From Paramagnetospirillum marisnigri (GTDB taxonomy: Bacteria > Pseudomonadota > Alphaproteobacteria > Rhodospirillales > Magnetospirillaceae), in the NCBI RefSeq assembly GCF_001650715.1, contig NZ_LWQT01000020.1, positions 117,411 through 164,792 of the forward strand: DNA of 47,382 bases, read 5' to 3'. Numbering within the stretch: the stretch's first letter is position 1; every line of letters starts with the position of its first letter. Positions 18,147 through 28,450 of this stretch are shown piece by piece. Both the position numbers and the translations under genes were made by a program. A model generated the notes under the pieces. It made no database searches. It was not told the DNA's origin and saw only the letters and a list, made by a program, of their open reading frames with translations.

Positions 18147-18335
18147 CTTCGGTACTCCTGTAACTTCACTGTCTCGGGGCCATTTGCCATGTTCGCCCCC
18201 CCGTGTCAAAACGAAAAAGCGCCCGCGGTGCAGCATGGAACCCCCAGGCGCATCCCGCTCTATGACGTGGAAGCCGCCTGTGGTAGAGCTTCGGCGGCCG
18301 TTGGCCCGCAGCGGCATAAAATGTGTGGAGAGGTC

Positions 18336-19670
18336 ATGGCCAAACCCCTGATTTCCTCGCGTGTCTCCCGGCTTGCCGGATCGGCGCGGATTCCCGGCGA
18401 CAAATCCATTTCCCACCGTGCCCTGATGTTCGGGGCCTTGGCGGTGGGGGAAAGCACCGTGACCGGCCTGTTGGAAGGCGACGACGTCTTGCGCACCGCC
18501 AGCGCCATGCGGGCGTTGGGCGCCGAGGTCGAGCGTCTGGCCGATGGGTCGTGGCGCCTGTTCGGACGCGGCGTCGGCGGGCTGGTGGAACCGGCCGACG
18601 TGCTGGACATGGGCAATTCCGGAACCGGCGCCCGCCTGCTGATGGGGCTGGTGGCGGCGCATCCCTTCACCACCATTTTCACCGGCGATGCCTCCTTGCG
18701 TTCGCGCCCCATGCGCCGGGTGTCGGCTCCGCTGGAGCGCATGGGCGCCCGCTTCGTCGGCCGCGATGGCGGCCGGCTGCCCATGGCGGTGGTGGGCGCC
18801 ACCCAGCCGTTGCCCATCACCTACGAGCTTCCGGTGGCCTCGGCCCAGGTGAAGTCGGCCATCCTGCTGGCCGGGCTCAACACGCCGGGCGAGACCACGG
18901 TGATCGAGCGCGAGGCCACCCGCGACCATACCGAACTGATGCTGCGCAATTTCGGCGCCACCGTGCGGACCGAGGCGGCCGAGGGCGGCGGCTTCGCCAT
19001 CACGGTGACCGGCTATCCCGAACTAACCGGGCGGCCGGTGGTGGTGCCCGCCGATCCCAGTTCCGCCGCTTTTCCGGCGGTGGCGGCGCTGCTGGTGGAA
19101 GGCTCGGAGATCCGCCTGCCCGGCGTCGGCACCAATCCGTTGCGCACCGGCCTGTACCAGACCCTGCTGGAAATGGGCGCGGATATCTATCTGGACAATG
19201 CCCGCGACCAGGCGGGCGAGCCGGTTGCCGACCTGGTGGTGCGGTCCTCGCGCCTCAAGGGCGTCGACGTCCCCGCCGAGCGGGCGCCGTCCATGATCGA
19301 CGAGTATCCCATCCTGGCCGTGGCCGCCGCCTTCGCCGAGGGCACCACCACCATGCGCGGCCTGGGCGAGTTGCGGGTCAAGGAAAGCGACCGCCTCGCC
19401 GCCATGGCGCGCGGCCTCGCCGCCTGCGGCGTGGCGGTGGAGGAGACCCAGGACACCCTGATCGTCCACGGCACGGGCCGGGCTCCGGCGGGCGATGCCA
19501 CCGTCACCACCCATTTCGACCACCGCATCGCCATGTCGTTCCTGGTGATGGGCATGGCCTCGGCCCGGCCGGTCAAGGTGGATGATGCCGAGGCCATCGA
19601 CACCAGCTTCCCCGGCTTCGCCGCCCTGATGAACGGGCTGGGCGGGAAGATCGAGGCGGTCGGCGAGTGA
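18336..19670 (+). CDS. aroA: 3-phosphoshikimate 1-carboxyvinyltransferase (EPSP synthase)
   Basis: Shikimate-pathway enzyme joining PEP to shikimate 3-phosphate; 444 residues. Motifs include GDKSISHR (residues 21-28), [12 protein letters not shown] near residue 92, [20 protein letters not shown] and [21 protein letters not shown]. The last two segments closely resemble class II enzymes such as Agrobacterium CP4. CP4 tolerates glyphosate partly through Ala at the position equivalent to Gly in GNSGTG; here Gly is kept, so the enzyme is predicted to be sensitive. ATG 18336 follows GGAGAGG. It is upstream of cmk and rpsA, the usual alphaproteobacterial order. Confidence 0.96.
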   Translation: MAKPLISSRVSRLAGSARIPGDKSISHRALMFGALAVGESTVTGLLEGDDVLRTASAMRALGAEVERLADGSWRLFGRGVGGLVEPADVLDMGNSGTGARLLMGLVAAHPFTTIFTGDASLRSRPMRRVSAPLERMGARFVGRDGGRLPMAVVGATQPLPITYELPVASAQVKSAILLAGLNTPGETTVIEREATRDHTELMLRNFGATVRTEAAEGGGFAITVTGYPELTGRPVVVPADPSSAAFPAVAALLVEGSEIRLPGVGTNPLRTGLYQTLLEMGADIYLDNARDQAGEPVADLVVRSSRLKGVDVPAERAPSMIDEYPILAVAAAFAEGTTTMRGLGELRVKESDRLAAMARGLAACGVAVEETQDTLIVHGTGRAPAGDATVTTHFDHRIAMSFLVMGMASARPVKVDDAEAIDTSFPGFAALMNGLGGKIEAVGE

Positions 19671-19799
19671 GTGGGGGATATTGAGACTTGGTTGATAAAC
19701 CCTCTCCCGCGGGCGGGCGACGGGAAATGGGGTGCATCCCTGTGCCTCTGTGGTTCAACAAACGGATGAGGCGAAACCGCCTTCTGGAGCATTGACCGC

Positions 19800-20432
19800 A
19801 TGACCATCATTGCCATCGACGGACCGGCGGCGGCCGGCAAGGGAACCCTGGCGCGGCGCCTCGCCGCCGAATTGGGCTTCGACTATCTGGACACCGGCCT
19901 GATCTATCGGGCGGTGGGAATGAAGCTGGTCCGGGCGGGGCAGGACCCTTCCGACACCGCCTTGGCCGAGGCCACGGCCAGGGCTCTCAGCCCCACTGAT
20001 CTCCAGGCGGGCGACCTGCGCGACGACACCGCCGCCACCGCCGCCTCCAAAGTGGCGTCCATCCCCGGCGTGCGCGCCGCCCTGCTGGACTTTCAGCGGG
20101 TGTTCGCCCGCCATCCGCCCACCGGCAAGGGAGCGGTGCTGGATGGCCGCGATATCGGCACCGTGGTCTGTCCCGACGCGGAGGTGAAGCTGTTCGTCAC
20201 CGCCTCGGCCGAGATTCGCGCCCGGCGACGCTTCAAGGAATTGCAGGACAAGGGGCTCGATACCGGGTTCGAGACCGTGCTGGCCGACCTGAAGGAGCGC
20301 GACGAGCGCGACCGCACCCGTTCGGTGGCGCCGCTGATCCCCGCCGAAGGCGCGGTGGTGCTGGATACTTCGGACCTGGACGCCGACCAGGCCTTTGCCC
20401 GGGCGTTGACTCTGGTCCGCGCCGCGCGGTAA
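19800..20432 (+). CDS. cmk: Cytidylate kinase
   Basis: Phosphorylates CMP and dCMP. The 210 residues include P-loop GPAAAGKG (8-15), the [10 protein letters not shown] substrate segment and [13 protein letters not shown]. This length and these motifs are normal for Cmk. It lies 129 bp after aroA and is followed by a hairpin terminator or attenuator before rpsA. Confidence 0.96.
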   Translation: MTIIAIDGPAAAGKGTLARRLAAELGFDYLDTGLIYRAVGMKLVRAGQDPSDTALAEATARALSPTDLQAGDLRDDTAATAASKVASIPGVRAALLDFQRVFARHPPTGKGAVLDGRDIGTVVCPDAEVKLFVTASAEIRARRRFKELQDKGLDTGFETVLADLKERDERDRTRSVAPLIPAEGAVVLDTSDLDADQAFARALTLVRAAR

Positions 20433-20456
20433 TCTCCGCGTCCCGCAAGTGAAACG

Positions 20457-20493
20457 CCGCCTGGGCCTGCCCCGGGCGGTGGTTTTGTTTTTT
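20457..20493 (+). terminator. Terminator or attenuator between cmk and rpsA
   Basis: A 9-bp stem, CCGCCTGGG against CCCGGGCGG (one T-G pair), with loop CCTGC, followed by a T-rich tract interrupted by G. It could end cmk transcripts or control readthrough into rpsA, whose own leader follows. Confidence 0.8.
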
Positions 20494-20546
20494 GCTCAAG
20501 ACCGCCGGAGACAACCGGCTGGCCTGAAATATCGATCGAAAGGAAC

Positions 20547-22235
20547 ATGACTGTTATGACTATGGAAGATTTTGCCGCCCTGCTGGATGAGTCCCTGGGC
20601 GTCGGTGGCTCGTTCGAAGGCTCGGTGATCACCGGCCTGATCGTCGAGGTCGATGGCGACGTCGCCGTGATCGACGTGGGCCTCAAGTCCGAAGGCCGCG
20701 TGCCCCTGAAGGAATTCGCCACCGCCGGCCGTACCGCCGACGTGAAGGCCGGTGACCGCGTCGATGTGTTCATCGAGCGCTATGAGGACCGCAACGGCGA
20801 AGTCGTTCTGTCCCGCGAGAAGGCCAAGCGCGAGGAAGCCTGGACCCTGCTGGAGAAGTCGTTCGAGGCGCAGCAGCGCGTCAACGGCGTGATCTTCGGC
20901 CGCGTCAAGGGTGGCTTCACCGTCGATCTGTCGGGCGCCGTGGCGTTCCTGCCGGGCAGCCAGGTGGACATCCGCCCCGTGCGCGACATCACCCCGCTGC
21001 TGGGCACCCCCCAGCCGTTCCAGATCCTGAAGATGGACCGCTCGCGCGGCAACATCGTGGTGTCTCGCCGCGCCGTGCTGGAAGAGACCCGGGCCGAGCA
21101 GCGTTCCGAACTGATCGAGAACCTGAAGGAAGGCCAGATCCTGGAAGGCGTGGTCAAGAACATCACCGATTACGGTGCGTTCGTGGACCTGGGCGGCGTC
21201 GACGGCCTGCTGCACGTCACCGACATCGCCTGGAAGCGCATCAACCACCCCTCCGAGGCGCTGCATATCGGCCAGACCGTCAAGGTGCAGGTCATCCGCT
21301 TCAACTCCGAGACCCAGCGTATTTCGCTCGGCATCAAGCAGCTTGACGCCGATCCGTGGGAGGGTGTCGAGGCCAAGTATCCGGTCAACGCCAAGTTCAC
21401 CGGCCGCGTCACCAACATCACCGACTACGGCGCCTTCGTGGAGCTCGAGCCCGGTGTCGAGGGTCTGGTGCACGTCTCCGAGATGTCCTGGACCAAGAAG
21501 AACGTCCATCCCGGCAAGATCGTCTCCACCTCCCAGGAGGTCGAGGTCATGGTGCTGGACGTGGATCCGCAGAAGCGCCGTATCTCCCTCGGCCTGAAGC
21601 AGACCATGAACAATCCGTGGGAAGGTTTCCTGGATCGCTTCCCCCAGGGCACCATCGTCGAAGGCGAGATCAAGAACATCACCGAGTTCGGCCTGTTCGT
21701 GGGCCTGCCCGGCGATATCGACGGCATGGTTCACATGTCCGATCTCGACTGGGAGAAGTCCGGCGAAGCCGCCATCCAGGACTTCAAGAAGGGCGATGTG
21801 GTCAAGGCCAAGGTCCTGGACGTGGACATCGAGAAGGAGCGGATTTCGCTCGGCATCAAGCAGCTGTCCGAGGATCCCTTCCAGAACGCCGCCGCCGCCA
21901 TCAAGAAGGGCGACGTGGTTACCTGCACAGTGACCCAGGTCACCGAGAACGGCCTGGAAGTGGCCGTCGAGGGCATGACCGGCTTCATCCGCAAGGGTGA
22001 GCTGTCGCGTGAACGCTCCGAGCAGCGCCCCGAGCGCTTCGCGGTCGGCGAGAAGCTCGACGCCAAGGTCACCGCCTTCGAAAAGGCCGCCCGCAAGATC
22101 ACCCTGTCGGTGAAGGCGCGCGAGGTCGAGGAAGAGAAGCAGGCCATGGCCGAGTACGGTTCGTCCGACTCGGGCGCCAGCCTGGGCGACATCCTGGGTG
22201 CCGCCATGCGCAAGGCCCAGCAGGAAGACAAGTAG
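20547..22235 (+). CDS. rpsA: 30S ribosomal protein S1
   Basis: Binds mRNA on the small ribosomal subunit. The 562 residues contain six S1 repeats; domains 3-6 show the clear I-T-D/E-Y/F-G-A/L-F-V signature (VVKNITDYGAFVDL, RVTNITDYGAFVEL, EIKNITEFGLFVGL). The first two are the ribosome-docking domains. The C-terminal tail (SLGDILGAAMRKAQ) is typical of alphaproteobacterial S1. AAAGGAAC lies directly before ATG 20547. A strong terminator follows. Confidence 0.98.
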   Translation: MTVMTMEDFAALLDESLGVGGSFEGSVITGLIVEVDGDVAVIDVGLKSEGRVPLKEFATAGRTADVKAGDRVDVFIERYEDRNGEVVLSREKAKREEAWTLLEKSFEAQQRVNGVIFGRVKGGFTVDLSGAVAFLPGSQVDIRPVRDITPLLGTPQPFQILKMDRSRGNIVVSRRAVLEETRAEQRSELIENLKEGQILEGVVKNITDYGAFVDLGGVDGLLHVTDIAWKRINHPSEALHIGQTVKVQVIRFNSETQRISLGIKQLDADPWEGVEAKYPVNAKFTGRVTNITDYGAFVELEPGVEGLVHVSEMSWTKKNVHPGKIVSTSQEVEVMVLDVDPQKRRISLGLKQTMNNPWEGFLDRFPQGTIVEGEIKNITEFGLFVGLPGDIDGMVHMSDLDWEKSGEAAIQDFKKGDVVKAKVLDVDIEKERISLGIKQLSEDPFQNAAAAIKKGDVVTCTVTQVTENGLEVAVEGMTGFIRKGELSRERSEQRPERFAVGEKLDAKVTAFEKAARKITLSVKAREVEEEKQAMAEYGSSDSGASLGDILGAAMRKAQQEDK

Positions 22236-22265
22236 TCGTCCCGCGGTGATCTGACCTGAAGAAGG

Positions 22266-22303
22266 CGAAGGCCCGCATTCGCAAGGATGCGGGCCTTCGT
22301 TTA
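22266..22303 (+). terminator. Terminator of rpsA
   Basis: A 13-bp perfect stem (CGAAGGCCCGCAT with its complement), 8-nt loop, followed by TTT. It lies 30 bp after the rpsA stop and 6 bp before the next ATG. Confidence 0.85.
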
Positions 22304-22308
22304 GGATA

Positions 22309-24102
22309 ATGCCGGACCTTATCGCGTTCTTCCTTCCCTCGGCGTCCCAGCTCCTAGCCCTGGCCGGAGTGCTGGTGGTGGCCTGCGGATTTTCCGTCAT
22401 CGGTGCCGCCCTGGGGGGCCGTGACCGCCTTCCCGAGGCTGATCTGCTGGTTGGCTGGTCGGTGGTGGCGCTGGTCTTCGTGGTGTTCGGAGGTTGGCTG
22501 GGCTTTGCGCTGACGCCGCTGGCCGTTCTGTCCGCCCTGCTGGCCTTTGGTGCGGGGGTGGTGCTGTGGCGGCGCGGCGAGCCGATGCTCGATCGCGATT
22601 CCCTGAAGGTTATGGCCTGGATGGCGCCGCTGCTGCTGGCCACCGCCTCCATGGCGCCCAGTCAGTGGGACGAGTTCACCCAATGGCTGCCCAATTCCCG
22701 CTATCTGGTGCTGTTCGACCATTTCCCCGGTGCCGCCCATCCGCCCTCGGACAGCGTGTTTCCCGCCTATCCCCCAGGCATCACCGTGGTCTATCTGCTG
22801 GTGTCGCGCCTAGGAGGAGGGTTCTTCGACACCATCGCGCCCTGGTTCAACCTGCTGCTGCTGGCGGCGACCGCCCGGCTGGCGGTGCGACTGTTCCGGG
22901 GCGACGATCAGCCGACGGGATGGACGGTGTGCGCCTGGGGCGTCCTGGCGGTGACCTCACTTGGCACCACCTTCGTGCCAAAGCTGGTGCTGTCCGGATA
23001 TGCCGATACCGCCACGGCGGTGGCGGTCGCGTTCTCGGCGGTCCTGGGCTTGCGGCTGCGCCAGGGGCGTGCTCCGGTGATCCAGTTTGGTTTTGTTTTC
23101 GCCCTGTTGCCCATGACCAAGCAGGGCAATTTTGCCTTGATGGGGCTGCTGCTGGTGGCCCTGGGCCTGGATGCGCTGCTGCGGCGCGAACCCCTGATGC
23201 ATCTGGGGCGGCGACTGGCCCTGGGGCTGTTGCCCATGGCGTTGGCGGTGCTGGCTTGGCGGCTGCACGTCACCGCCGGGGTGGGGGAACTGTCGGTGCG
23301 GCCGCCCGCCACCTGGGAATGGCATCTGCTGCCCGCCATGCTGACCAGCATGAAGGACGTGGCCCTGTCCAAGGGCGGCTATTTCGGCTTCGGCCTAGTC
23401 CTGGTGGTCCTGGCGGTGGCCGGTCGCGGCCGGTCGCGGCTGGTGACGCTGTTCGCGCTGTGCTTCCTGGGCTACAACCTGTTCCTGCTGTTCGTCTATC
23501 TCGCCATCCTGGCGGGCTATGAGAGCGCCAATGCCGCCTCGTTCTGGCGCTACAACACCCATCTCGGCCTGTTCCAGATGCTGGTGCTGGCCCTGGTGGC
23601 GGGCGAGGCGTTGCGGCGCTTAGGGCTGTGGGGACGGCCGGACCTTCGCCGCGCCGCGCTGGCCCTGGGTGGTCTGGCGGCGGTGGCGGTGCCCTTCGCC
23701 GCCCTCAAATGGATTCGCTTCGACCGCAATCCCGCCAAGCTCGACGCCTATCGGGTGATCCGCGAGATGACGCCGCTGGTGCCGTTCGGCGCCCCCATGC
23801 TGACGGTGGACGCGCGCGGCACCGGCTTTTATGGCAATTTCGCCAGCTACCACATGGGATATGGTCGGCGCATGGTGGCCAATGTCACCACCTTCAACGT
23901 CGATGGCCTGGGCCAGGGCTTGGCTGCATACCGCCCGGCCTATCTGTGGGTGCGCACCCTCAATCCCGCGGTAGTGGCCGTGCTGGGATTACCCCTGGAC
24001 GAACGGGCCTCGCATCTGTTGGCGGCGGAGGGCACGGGATGGCGGGTCGTCAAGTCCTGGCCCTATCCCCCCGGTCTCGATCCGGCGGCGGAAAAGGAGT
24101 GA
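22309..24102 (+). CDS. Polytopic membrane protein, GT-C glycosyltransferase-like
   Basis: A 597-residue integral membrane protein with about 10-12 hydrophobic helices and a soluble C-terminal tail of about 130 residues. An acidic loop after the third or fourth helix (SQWDEFTQWLPNSRYL) and a later VFPAYPPG segment resemble the first-loop Asp/Glu motif of GT-C enzymes that use lipid-linked sugars. The family is not certain. The next gene is a GT2 enzyme of the dolichol-phosphate-sugar synthase type, which could supply such a donor; that partnership is inference. Confidence 0.7.
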   Translation: MPDLIAFFLPSASQLLALAGVLVVACGFSVIGAALGGRDRLPEADLLVGWSVVALVFVVFGGWLGFALTPLAVLSALLAFGAGVVLWRRGEPMLDRDSLKVMAWMAPLLLATASMAPSQWDEFTQWLPNSRYLVLFDHFPGAAHPPSDSVFPAYPPGITVVYLLVSRLGGGFFDTIAPWFNLLLLAATARLAVRLFRGDDQPTGWTVCAWGVLAVTSLGTTFVPKLVLSGYADTATAVAVAFSAVLGLRLRQGRAPVIQFGFVFALLPMTKQGNFALMGLLLVALGLDALLRREPLMHLGRRLALGLLPMALAVLAWRLHVTAGVGELSVRPPATWEWHLLPAMLTSMKDVALSKGGYFGFGLVLVVLAVAGRGRSRLVTLFALCFLGYNLFLLFVYLAILAGYESANAASFWRYNTHLGLFQMLVLALVAGEALRRLGLWGRPDLRRAALALGGLAAVAVPFAALKWIRFDRNPAKLDAYRVIREMTPLVPFGAPMLTVDARGTGFYGNFASYHMGYGRRMVANVTTFNVDGLGQGLAAYRPAYLWVRTLNPAVVAVLGLPLDERASHLLAAEGTGWRVVKSWPYPPGLDPAAEKE

Positions 24103-24166
24103 TTCGGTTGACATTGCCGGGCTTTTCCAAAAGTCTGTGGCTCGGCTCCCAACCTCCGGAAGGCCC

Positions 24167-25105
24167 ATGACCTCCATCGCCGTCCTGATCCCGTGCTACA
24201 ACGAGGAACACTCCGTCGAGCAGGTGGTGCGTGACTTCCGCGCCGCCCTGCCCGAGGCGGAAATCTTCGTCTACGACAACAATTCCAAGGACCGTACCGC
24301 CGAGTTGGCCCGCGCCGCCGGGGCCGTGGTTCGCTCTGAACCGCTGCAGGGCAAGGGCAATGTGGTGCGGCGCATGTTCTCGGATATCGAGGCCGATATC
24401 TACGTCATGGTGGATGGCGACGCCACCTACCACGCCCCCAGCGCCCCCGCCCTGGTCAATCGCCTGGTGGAGGACAATCTGGACATGGTGGTGGGCTCGC
24501 GCTTGCGCACCGAGGAGGCGGGCGCCTTCCGCGCCGGGCACCAGTTCGGCAACCATCTGCTGACCGGCTTCGTCGCCTGGCTGTTCGGCGATCGCTTCTG
24601 CGACATGCTGTCGGGCTATCGGGTGTTCTCGCGCCGCTTCGTCAAGTCGTTTCCCGCCATGTCGGAAGGCTTCGAGACCGAGACCGAGCTGGTGGTGCAC
24701 GCCCTGTCGCTGTCCATGCCGGTGGCCGAGATCGAGACGCCGTATTTCGCGCGGCCCGAGGGCTCGGTGTCCAAGCTCAATACCTATCGCGACGGCTGGC
24801 GCATCCTGATGATGATCATCAAGCTGCTCAAGCGCGAACGGCCGCTGGCGCTGTTCGGCTCCATCTTCGCCCTTCTGGCCGGGCTGGCGTTCATCCTGGC
24901 CGAACCCGTCTTCGCCACCTATATGCAGACCGGCCTGGTGCCGCGCTTTCCCACCGCCATCCTGGCCACCGGCATCATGATCCTGGCCTTCCTCAGCCTG
25001 ACCGCCGGGCTGATCCTGGACACCGTCACCCATGGGCGGCGCGAGGCCAAGCGTCTGGCCTATCTGTCGCACCGTGCCCCGGGAGCTCCGCCGCCACGCC
25101 CATGA
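24167..25105 (+). CDS. GT2 glycosyltransferase (polyprenyl-phosphate sugar transferase type)
   Basis: A 312-residue enzyme. The GT-A domain opens with IAVLIPCYNEE; the DxD motif is in MVDGDATY and the acceptor region in GFETETELVVHA. Two membrane segments lie at about residues 230-290. This architecture resembles dolichyl- or undecaprenyl-phosphate glycosyltransferases, acting at the inner membrane. ATG 24167 has GGAAGG just upstream. Its stop TGA overlaps the holC ATG (ATGA), so the two are translationally coupled despite unrelated roles. Confidence 0.85.
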   Translation: MTSIAVLIPCYNEEHSVEQVVRDFRAALPEAEIFVYDNNSKDRTAELARAAGAVVRSEPLQGKGNVVRRMFSDIEADIYVMVDGDATYHAPSAPALVNRLVEDNLDMVVGSRLRTEEAGAFRAGHQFGNHLLTGFVAWLFGDRFCDMLSGYRVFSRRFVKSFPAMSEGFETETELVVHALSLSMPVAEIETPYFARPEGSVSKLNTYRDGWRILMMIIKLLKRERPLALFGSIFALLAGLAFILAEPVFATYMQTGLVPRFPTAILATGIMILAFLSLTAGLILDTVTHGRREAKRLAYLSHRAPGAPPPRP

Positions 25106-25557
25106 CCCAGATCGGCTTCTATCACCTGATGCGTCTGTCGCTGGAGCAGGCCCTGCCCAAATTGCTGGACAAGGCCCTGGCGGCGGGGCATCGGGCGGTG
25201 GTGCTGGCGGGTTCGCCCGAGCGGGTCGAGCATCTGGCGGAAAAGCTGTGGACCTATGAGCCGGATTCATGGCTGCCCCACGGTTCAGCCAAGGACGGCG
25301 AGGCCGAGTTGCAGCCCATCTGGCTGACCGACACCGACGAGAATCCCAACGCCGCCACCATCCTGGTCATGTGTGACGGCGCGTCTTCGCGGGCGGTGGA
25401 TGGATTCTCCCGCTGCCTCGACCTGTTCGACGGCAACGACCCCGAGGCGGTGCAGGCCGCTCGTGAACGCTGGAAGACCTGGAAAGCCGCCGGGCATCAG
25501 CTGATCTACTACCAGCAGACCGATCGCGGTGGCTGGGAGGAAAAGGCGCGGACCTAG
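25102..25557 (+). CDS. holC: DNA polymerase III chi subunit
   Basis: Chi links the clamp-loader complex to single-stranded-DNA-binding protein. The 151 residues open with the family start TQIGFYHL, followed by VVLAGSPERVEHLAEKLWTYEPDSWLPHG and a C-terminal DRGGWEEKAR. Length and motifs match HolC. The start overlaps the stop of the glycosyltransferase gene by 4 bases. Confidence 0.93.
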   Translation: MTQIGFYHLMRLSLEQALPKLLDKALAAGHRAVVLAGSPERVEHLAEKLWTYEPDSWLPHGSAKDGEAELQPIWLTDTDENPNAATILVMCDGASSRAVDGFSRCLDLFDGNDPEAVQAARERWKTWKAAGHQLIYYQQTDRGGWEEKART

Positions 25558-25790
25558 GCGGAAAGGACTCGTGCCGCCCCGCCCGGCGGTGTCGGCTCGA
25601 AGCGGCCCCACCGCCAAATCCAATGATTCCGGACCGCGTCCCGTCCCCATCCGCCCGGGCCGTCTGGACAGCTTGACGGGCATGGGATAATGTTCAGCCC
25701 TGCTTCTTCAAGGGAATCACCGCCCGTCCGCCATTCATCGCCGACGGCGGGTCGGTTCCGGCTCACCTTCCATACGGGCATCGCACCTTC

Positions 25791-28430
25791 ATGCGTCTTT
25801 CCGGCTTTGTCGTCCTGCTCCTGATCATTCTGGGCAATCTGGGCTTCTGGGCGGCCATCAACCGCCCCCAGACCGGCCTTCCCTGGGAAGGTAACCTGAA
25901 AAGCGTGTCTTTCTCGCCCAGCCGGGCCGACGACGACCCCACCCTGGTGCGTCGCTATCCGTTCCTCGACGAGGAAAGGCTGCCGACCCGGGCCGAGATG
26001 GACGAGGATCTTGCCCTGCTGGCGGGTAAGGTGCTGCAGGTCCGCACCTATTCCACCCTGGAAGGCCTGGATCAGGTCCCCGAGCTGGCGGCGCGCCACG
26101 GGCTGAAGGCTCTGCCCGGCGCCTGGCTGGACGAGCGTCTGGCCCGCAATGAAGTCGAGATCGACAATATCATCCGGATCGTGCGCGACAATCCCACCGT
26201 CGACCGGGTGATCATCGGCAACGAAAACCTGACCCTGCACCGCCTGACCCCCGAGCAGATGATCCGCTATCTGCGCAAGGTGCGGGCCGCCCTGCCCGAG
26301 CGGGTCAAGGTCAGCACCGCCGAGGCCTGGGCCATCTGGCTGGATCATCCCGAACTGGCGGCCGAGGTGGATTTCCTGACCATCCACACCCTGCCGTTCT
26401 GGGAACCGGGTGGCATCCATATCGACAACGCCATGGCCTTCACCAAGCGCATGGTCAATGACGTCAAGGCCGCCTATCCCAACAAGCCCATCTTCATCGG
26501 CGAAGTGGGCTGGCCGTCGGCCGGGCGCAATTACGGCGCCTCGGAACCGTCGCTGGTCAACCAGGCCCTGTTCCTGCGCCATTTCGTCAACTGGGCGCAC
26601 GAGGAAGGGCTGGACTACAATATCGTCGAGGCCTTCGACCAGCCCTGGAAGGTCAACCTGGACAACACCGCGTCGGAAAAGCATTGGGGCATCTATACCG
26701 TCGAGCGCCAGCCCAAGTTCAGCTGGATCGGCCCGGTGATCGAGTTCGAGGAATGGCCGGTCCAGGCCGGGGCCGCCACCGTCATCGCCCTGCTGCCGGT
26801 GGTGTTCTTCCTGCTGAAATGGCAGACCCTGCGCCTGCCCGGCAAGATTTTCTTCGGCGTGCTGGTGCAGTTCGCCTCGTCGCTGGTGATCTGGACCATG
26901 TCGACGCCGGTGATCCAGGACGTGGCGCCGGGCACCGGCCTGATGCTGGGATTGCTGCTGCCGGCCCAGTTGCTGCTGCTGGTGGTGGTGCTGATCGCCG
27001 GCATCGAGGTCACCGAGCTGACCTGGGCCTCGCGCTTCAAGCGCAACTACCACATGCAGCCGCCGGAAGAGTGCAAGAATTTCCCCAAGGTTTCCATCCA
27101 TCTGCCCTGCTACAACGAACCGCCCGAGATGGTGAAGCTGACCATCAACTCGCTGCTGGCCATGGACTATCCCAATTTCGAGGTGATCGTCCTGGACAAC
27201 AACACCAAGGACCCACTGGTGTGGGGCGCGGTGAAGGACTACTGCGAGTCGCTCAACGATCCCCGCATCCGGTTCTATCATCTGGCGCCCTGGCCCGGCG
27301 CCAAGGCGGGCGCCCTGAATTTCGGCCTGACCGTCACCGCCGAGGATGCGGTGGTCATCGGCGTGGTGGATTCCGACTATATCGTCAACAAGAACTGGCT
27401 GAAGGGGTTGATCCCCTATTTCGAGAACCCCAAGGTCGGCCATGTCCAGGCGCCCCAGGACCACCGCGAATGGGAAGGCGACCTGTTCAAGGAAATGATC
27501 AACTGGGAATACGCTGGTTTCTTCGATATCGGCATGGTCTATCGCAACGAGGCCAACGCCATCATCCAGCACGGCACCATGACCCTGATCCGCAAGGAGG
27601 CCCTGGAAAAGGCCGGGCGCTGGGGCGAATGGTGCATCGTCGAGGACGCCGAACTGGGCCTGCGCTTCATGAAGGAAGGCTATGAATCGGTCTATGTTCC
27701 CGACCGCATCGGCCATGGCCTGGTTCCCGACAGCTTCATGGCCTACAAGAAGCAGCGCTTCCGCTGGGCCTATGGCGCCATCCAGATTCTGAAAGCCCAT
27801 TGGCGCTCGCTGATTCCGTTCAAGCAGACCGGCCTGACCGCCGGGCAGAAATACCACTTCGTCTCGGGCTGGCTGCCCTGGATCGTCGATGGCCTCTATC
27901 TGCTGTTCGTGGTGGCCAGCGTGTTGTGGTCGCTGGGCATGGTGTTGGCGCCGCGCTATTTCGGCACGCCTCTGGCCTTCTTCACCCTGCCCACCGTGGG
28001 CGTGTTCGTGGCCAAGATCTTCCACCACTTCTTCCTGTACGGCACCCGGGTGAAATGCGGATTCCGTCAACGCGCCCTGGCGGCCATCGCCGGAATGGGG
28101 CTGACCTATTCCATCGCCTGGGCCATGTGGCAGGGTATCTTTACCAAGTCGACTCCCTTCATGCGGACACCGAAGATGGCCAACAAGGCCGCCTTCACCC
28201 AGGGCTTCCTGATGGCCTCGGAAGAATCCGCCCTGATGCTGGCGCAATGGATCGCCGCCTTCGCCGTCCTGATTCCCGCCAACAATTTCGGTGATCCGGC
28301 GGTGCGGCTGTGGTCGCTGGTGCTGGTGGTACAGTCCATGCCCTTCTTCGCTGCCCTGATCACCTCGCTGATCAGTGTCATGCCCTCCAAGGCGGAAGTG
28401 CCCAAGGCCCCGGCGCCCGCCGCCGCTTAA
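25791..28430 (+). CDS. GH17-GT2 fusion, beta-glucan synthase-like
   Basis: An 879-residue membrane enzyme. After a signal anchor (residues 1-24) comes a glycoside hydrolase 17-like domain with both catalytic acids visible: Glu in IIGNENLTL and Glu in IFIGEVGWPSAG. Two or three membrane helices follow (about 320-415). The GT2 synthase domain then shows HLPCYNEPPEM, the DSD motif in GVVDSDYI, EDAELGLRFMKEGY, and the processive-enzyme motif QRFRWAYG. Four or more helices close the protein. This build matches enzymes making beta-(1,3)- or (1,6)-linked glucans, such as NdvB/NdvC of Bradyrhizobium. The exact linkage cannot be read from sequence. There are 233 bp with no gene upstream. Confidence 0.85.
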   Translation: MRLSGFVVLLLIILGNLGFWAAINRPQTGLPWEGNLKSVSFSPSRADDDPTLVRRYPFLDEERLPTRAEMDEDLALLAGKVLQVRTYSTLEGLDQVPELAARHGLKALPGAWLDERLARNEVEIDNIIRIVRDNPTVDRVIIGNENLTLHRLTPEQMIRYLRKVRAALPERVKVSTAEAWAIWLDHPELAAEVDFLTIHTLPFWEPGGIHIDNAMAFTKRMVNDVKAAYPNKPIFIGEVGWPSAGRNYGASEPSLVNQALFLRHFVNWAHEEGLDYNIVEAFDQPWKVNLDNTASEKHWGIYTVERQPKFSWIGPVIEFEEWPVQAGAATVIALLPVVFFLLKWQTLRLPGKIFFGVLVQFASSLVIWTMSTPVIQDVAPGTGLMLGLLLPAQLLLLVVVLIAGIEVTELTWASRFKRNYHMQPPEECKNFPKVSIHLPCYNEPPEMVKLTINSLLAMDYPNFEVIVLDNNTKDPLVWGAVKDYCESLNDPRIRFYHLAPWPGAKAGALNFGLTVTAEDAVVIGVVDSDYIVNKNWLKGLIPYFENPKVGHVQAPQDHREWEGDLFKEMINWEYAGFFDIGMVYRNEANAIIQHGTMTLIRKEALEKAGRWGEWCIVEDAELGLRFMKEGYESVYVPDRIGHGLVPDSFMAYKKQRFRWAYGAIQILKAHWRSLIPFKQTGLTAGQKYHFVSGWLPWIVDGLYLLFVVASVLWSLGMVLAPRYFGTPLAFFTLPTVGVFVAKIFHHFFLYGTRVKCGFRQRALAAIAGMGLTYSIAWAMWQGIFTKSTPFMRTPKMANKAAFTQGFLMASEESALMLAQWIAAFAVLIPANNFGDPAVRLWSLVLVVQSMPFFAALITSLISVMPSKAEVPKAPAPAAA

Positions 28431-28450
28431 TTAGAATATCGTTATTTATC

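Noticed and set aside
17688-18335. Long 5' extension of the aroA reading frame
   Set aside because: It crosses the divergent FYDLN gene and its promoter; motifs and ribosome site support the start at 18336.
20496-22652. 718-residue leftward open frame opposite rpsA
   Set aside because: Antisense shadow of S1 domains; no recognisable motif of its own.
25554-28247. 897-residue leftward open frame opposite the glucan synthase gene
   Set aside because: Composition (Gly/His/Gln/Asp-rich) is typical of the antisense of a GC-rich gene, and the forward strand has clear GH17 and GT2 motifs.
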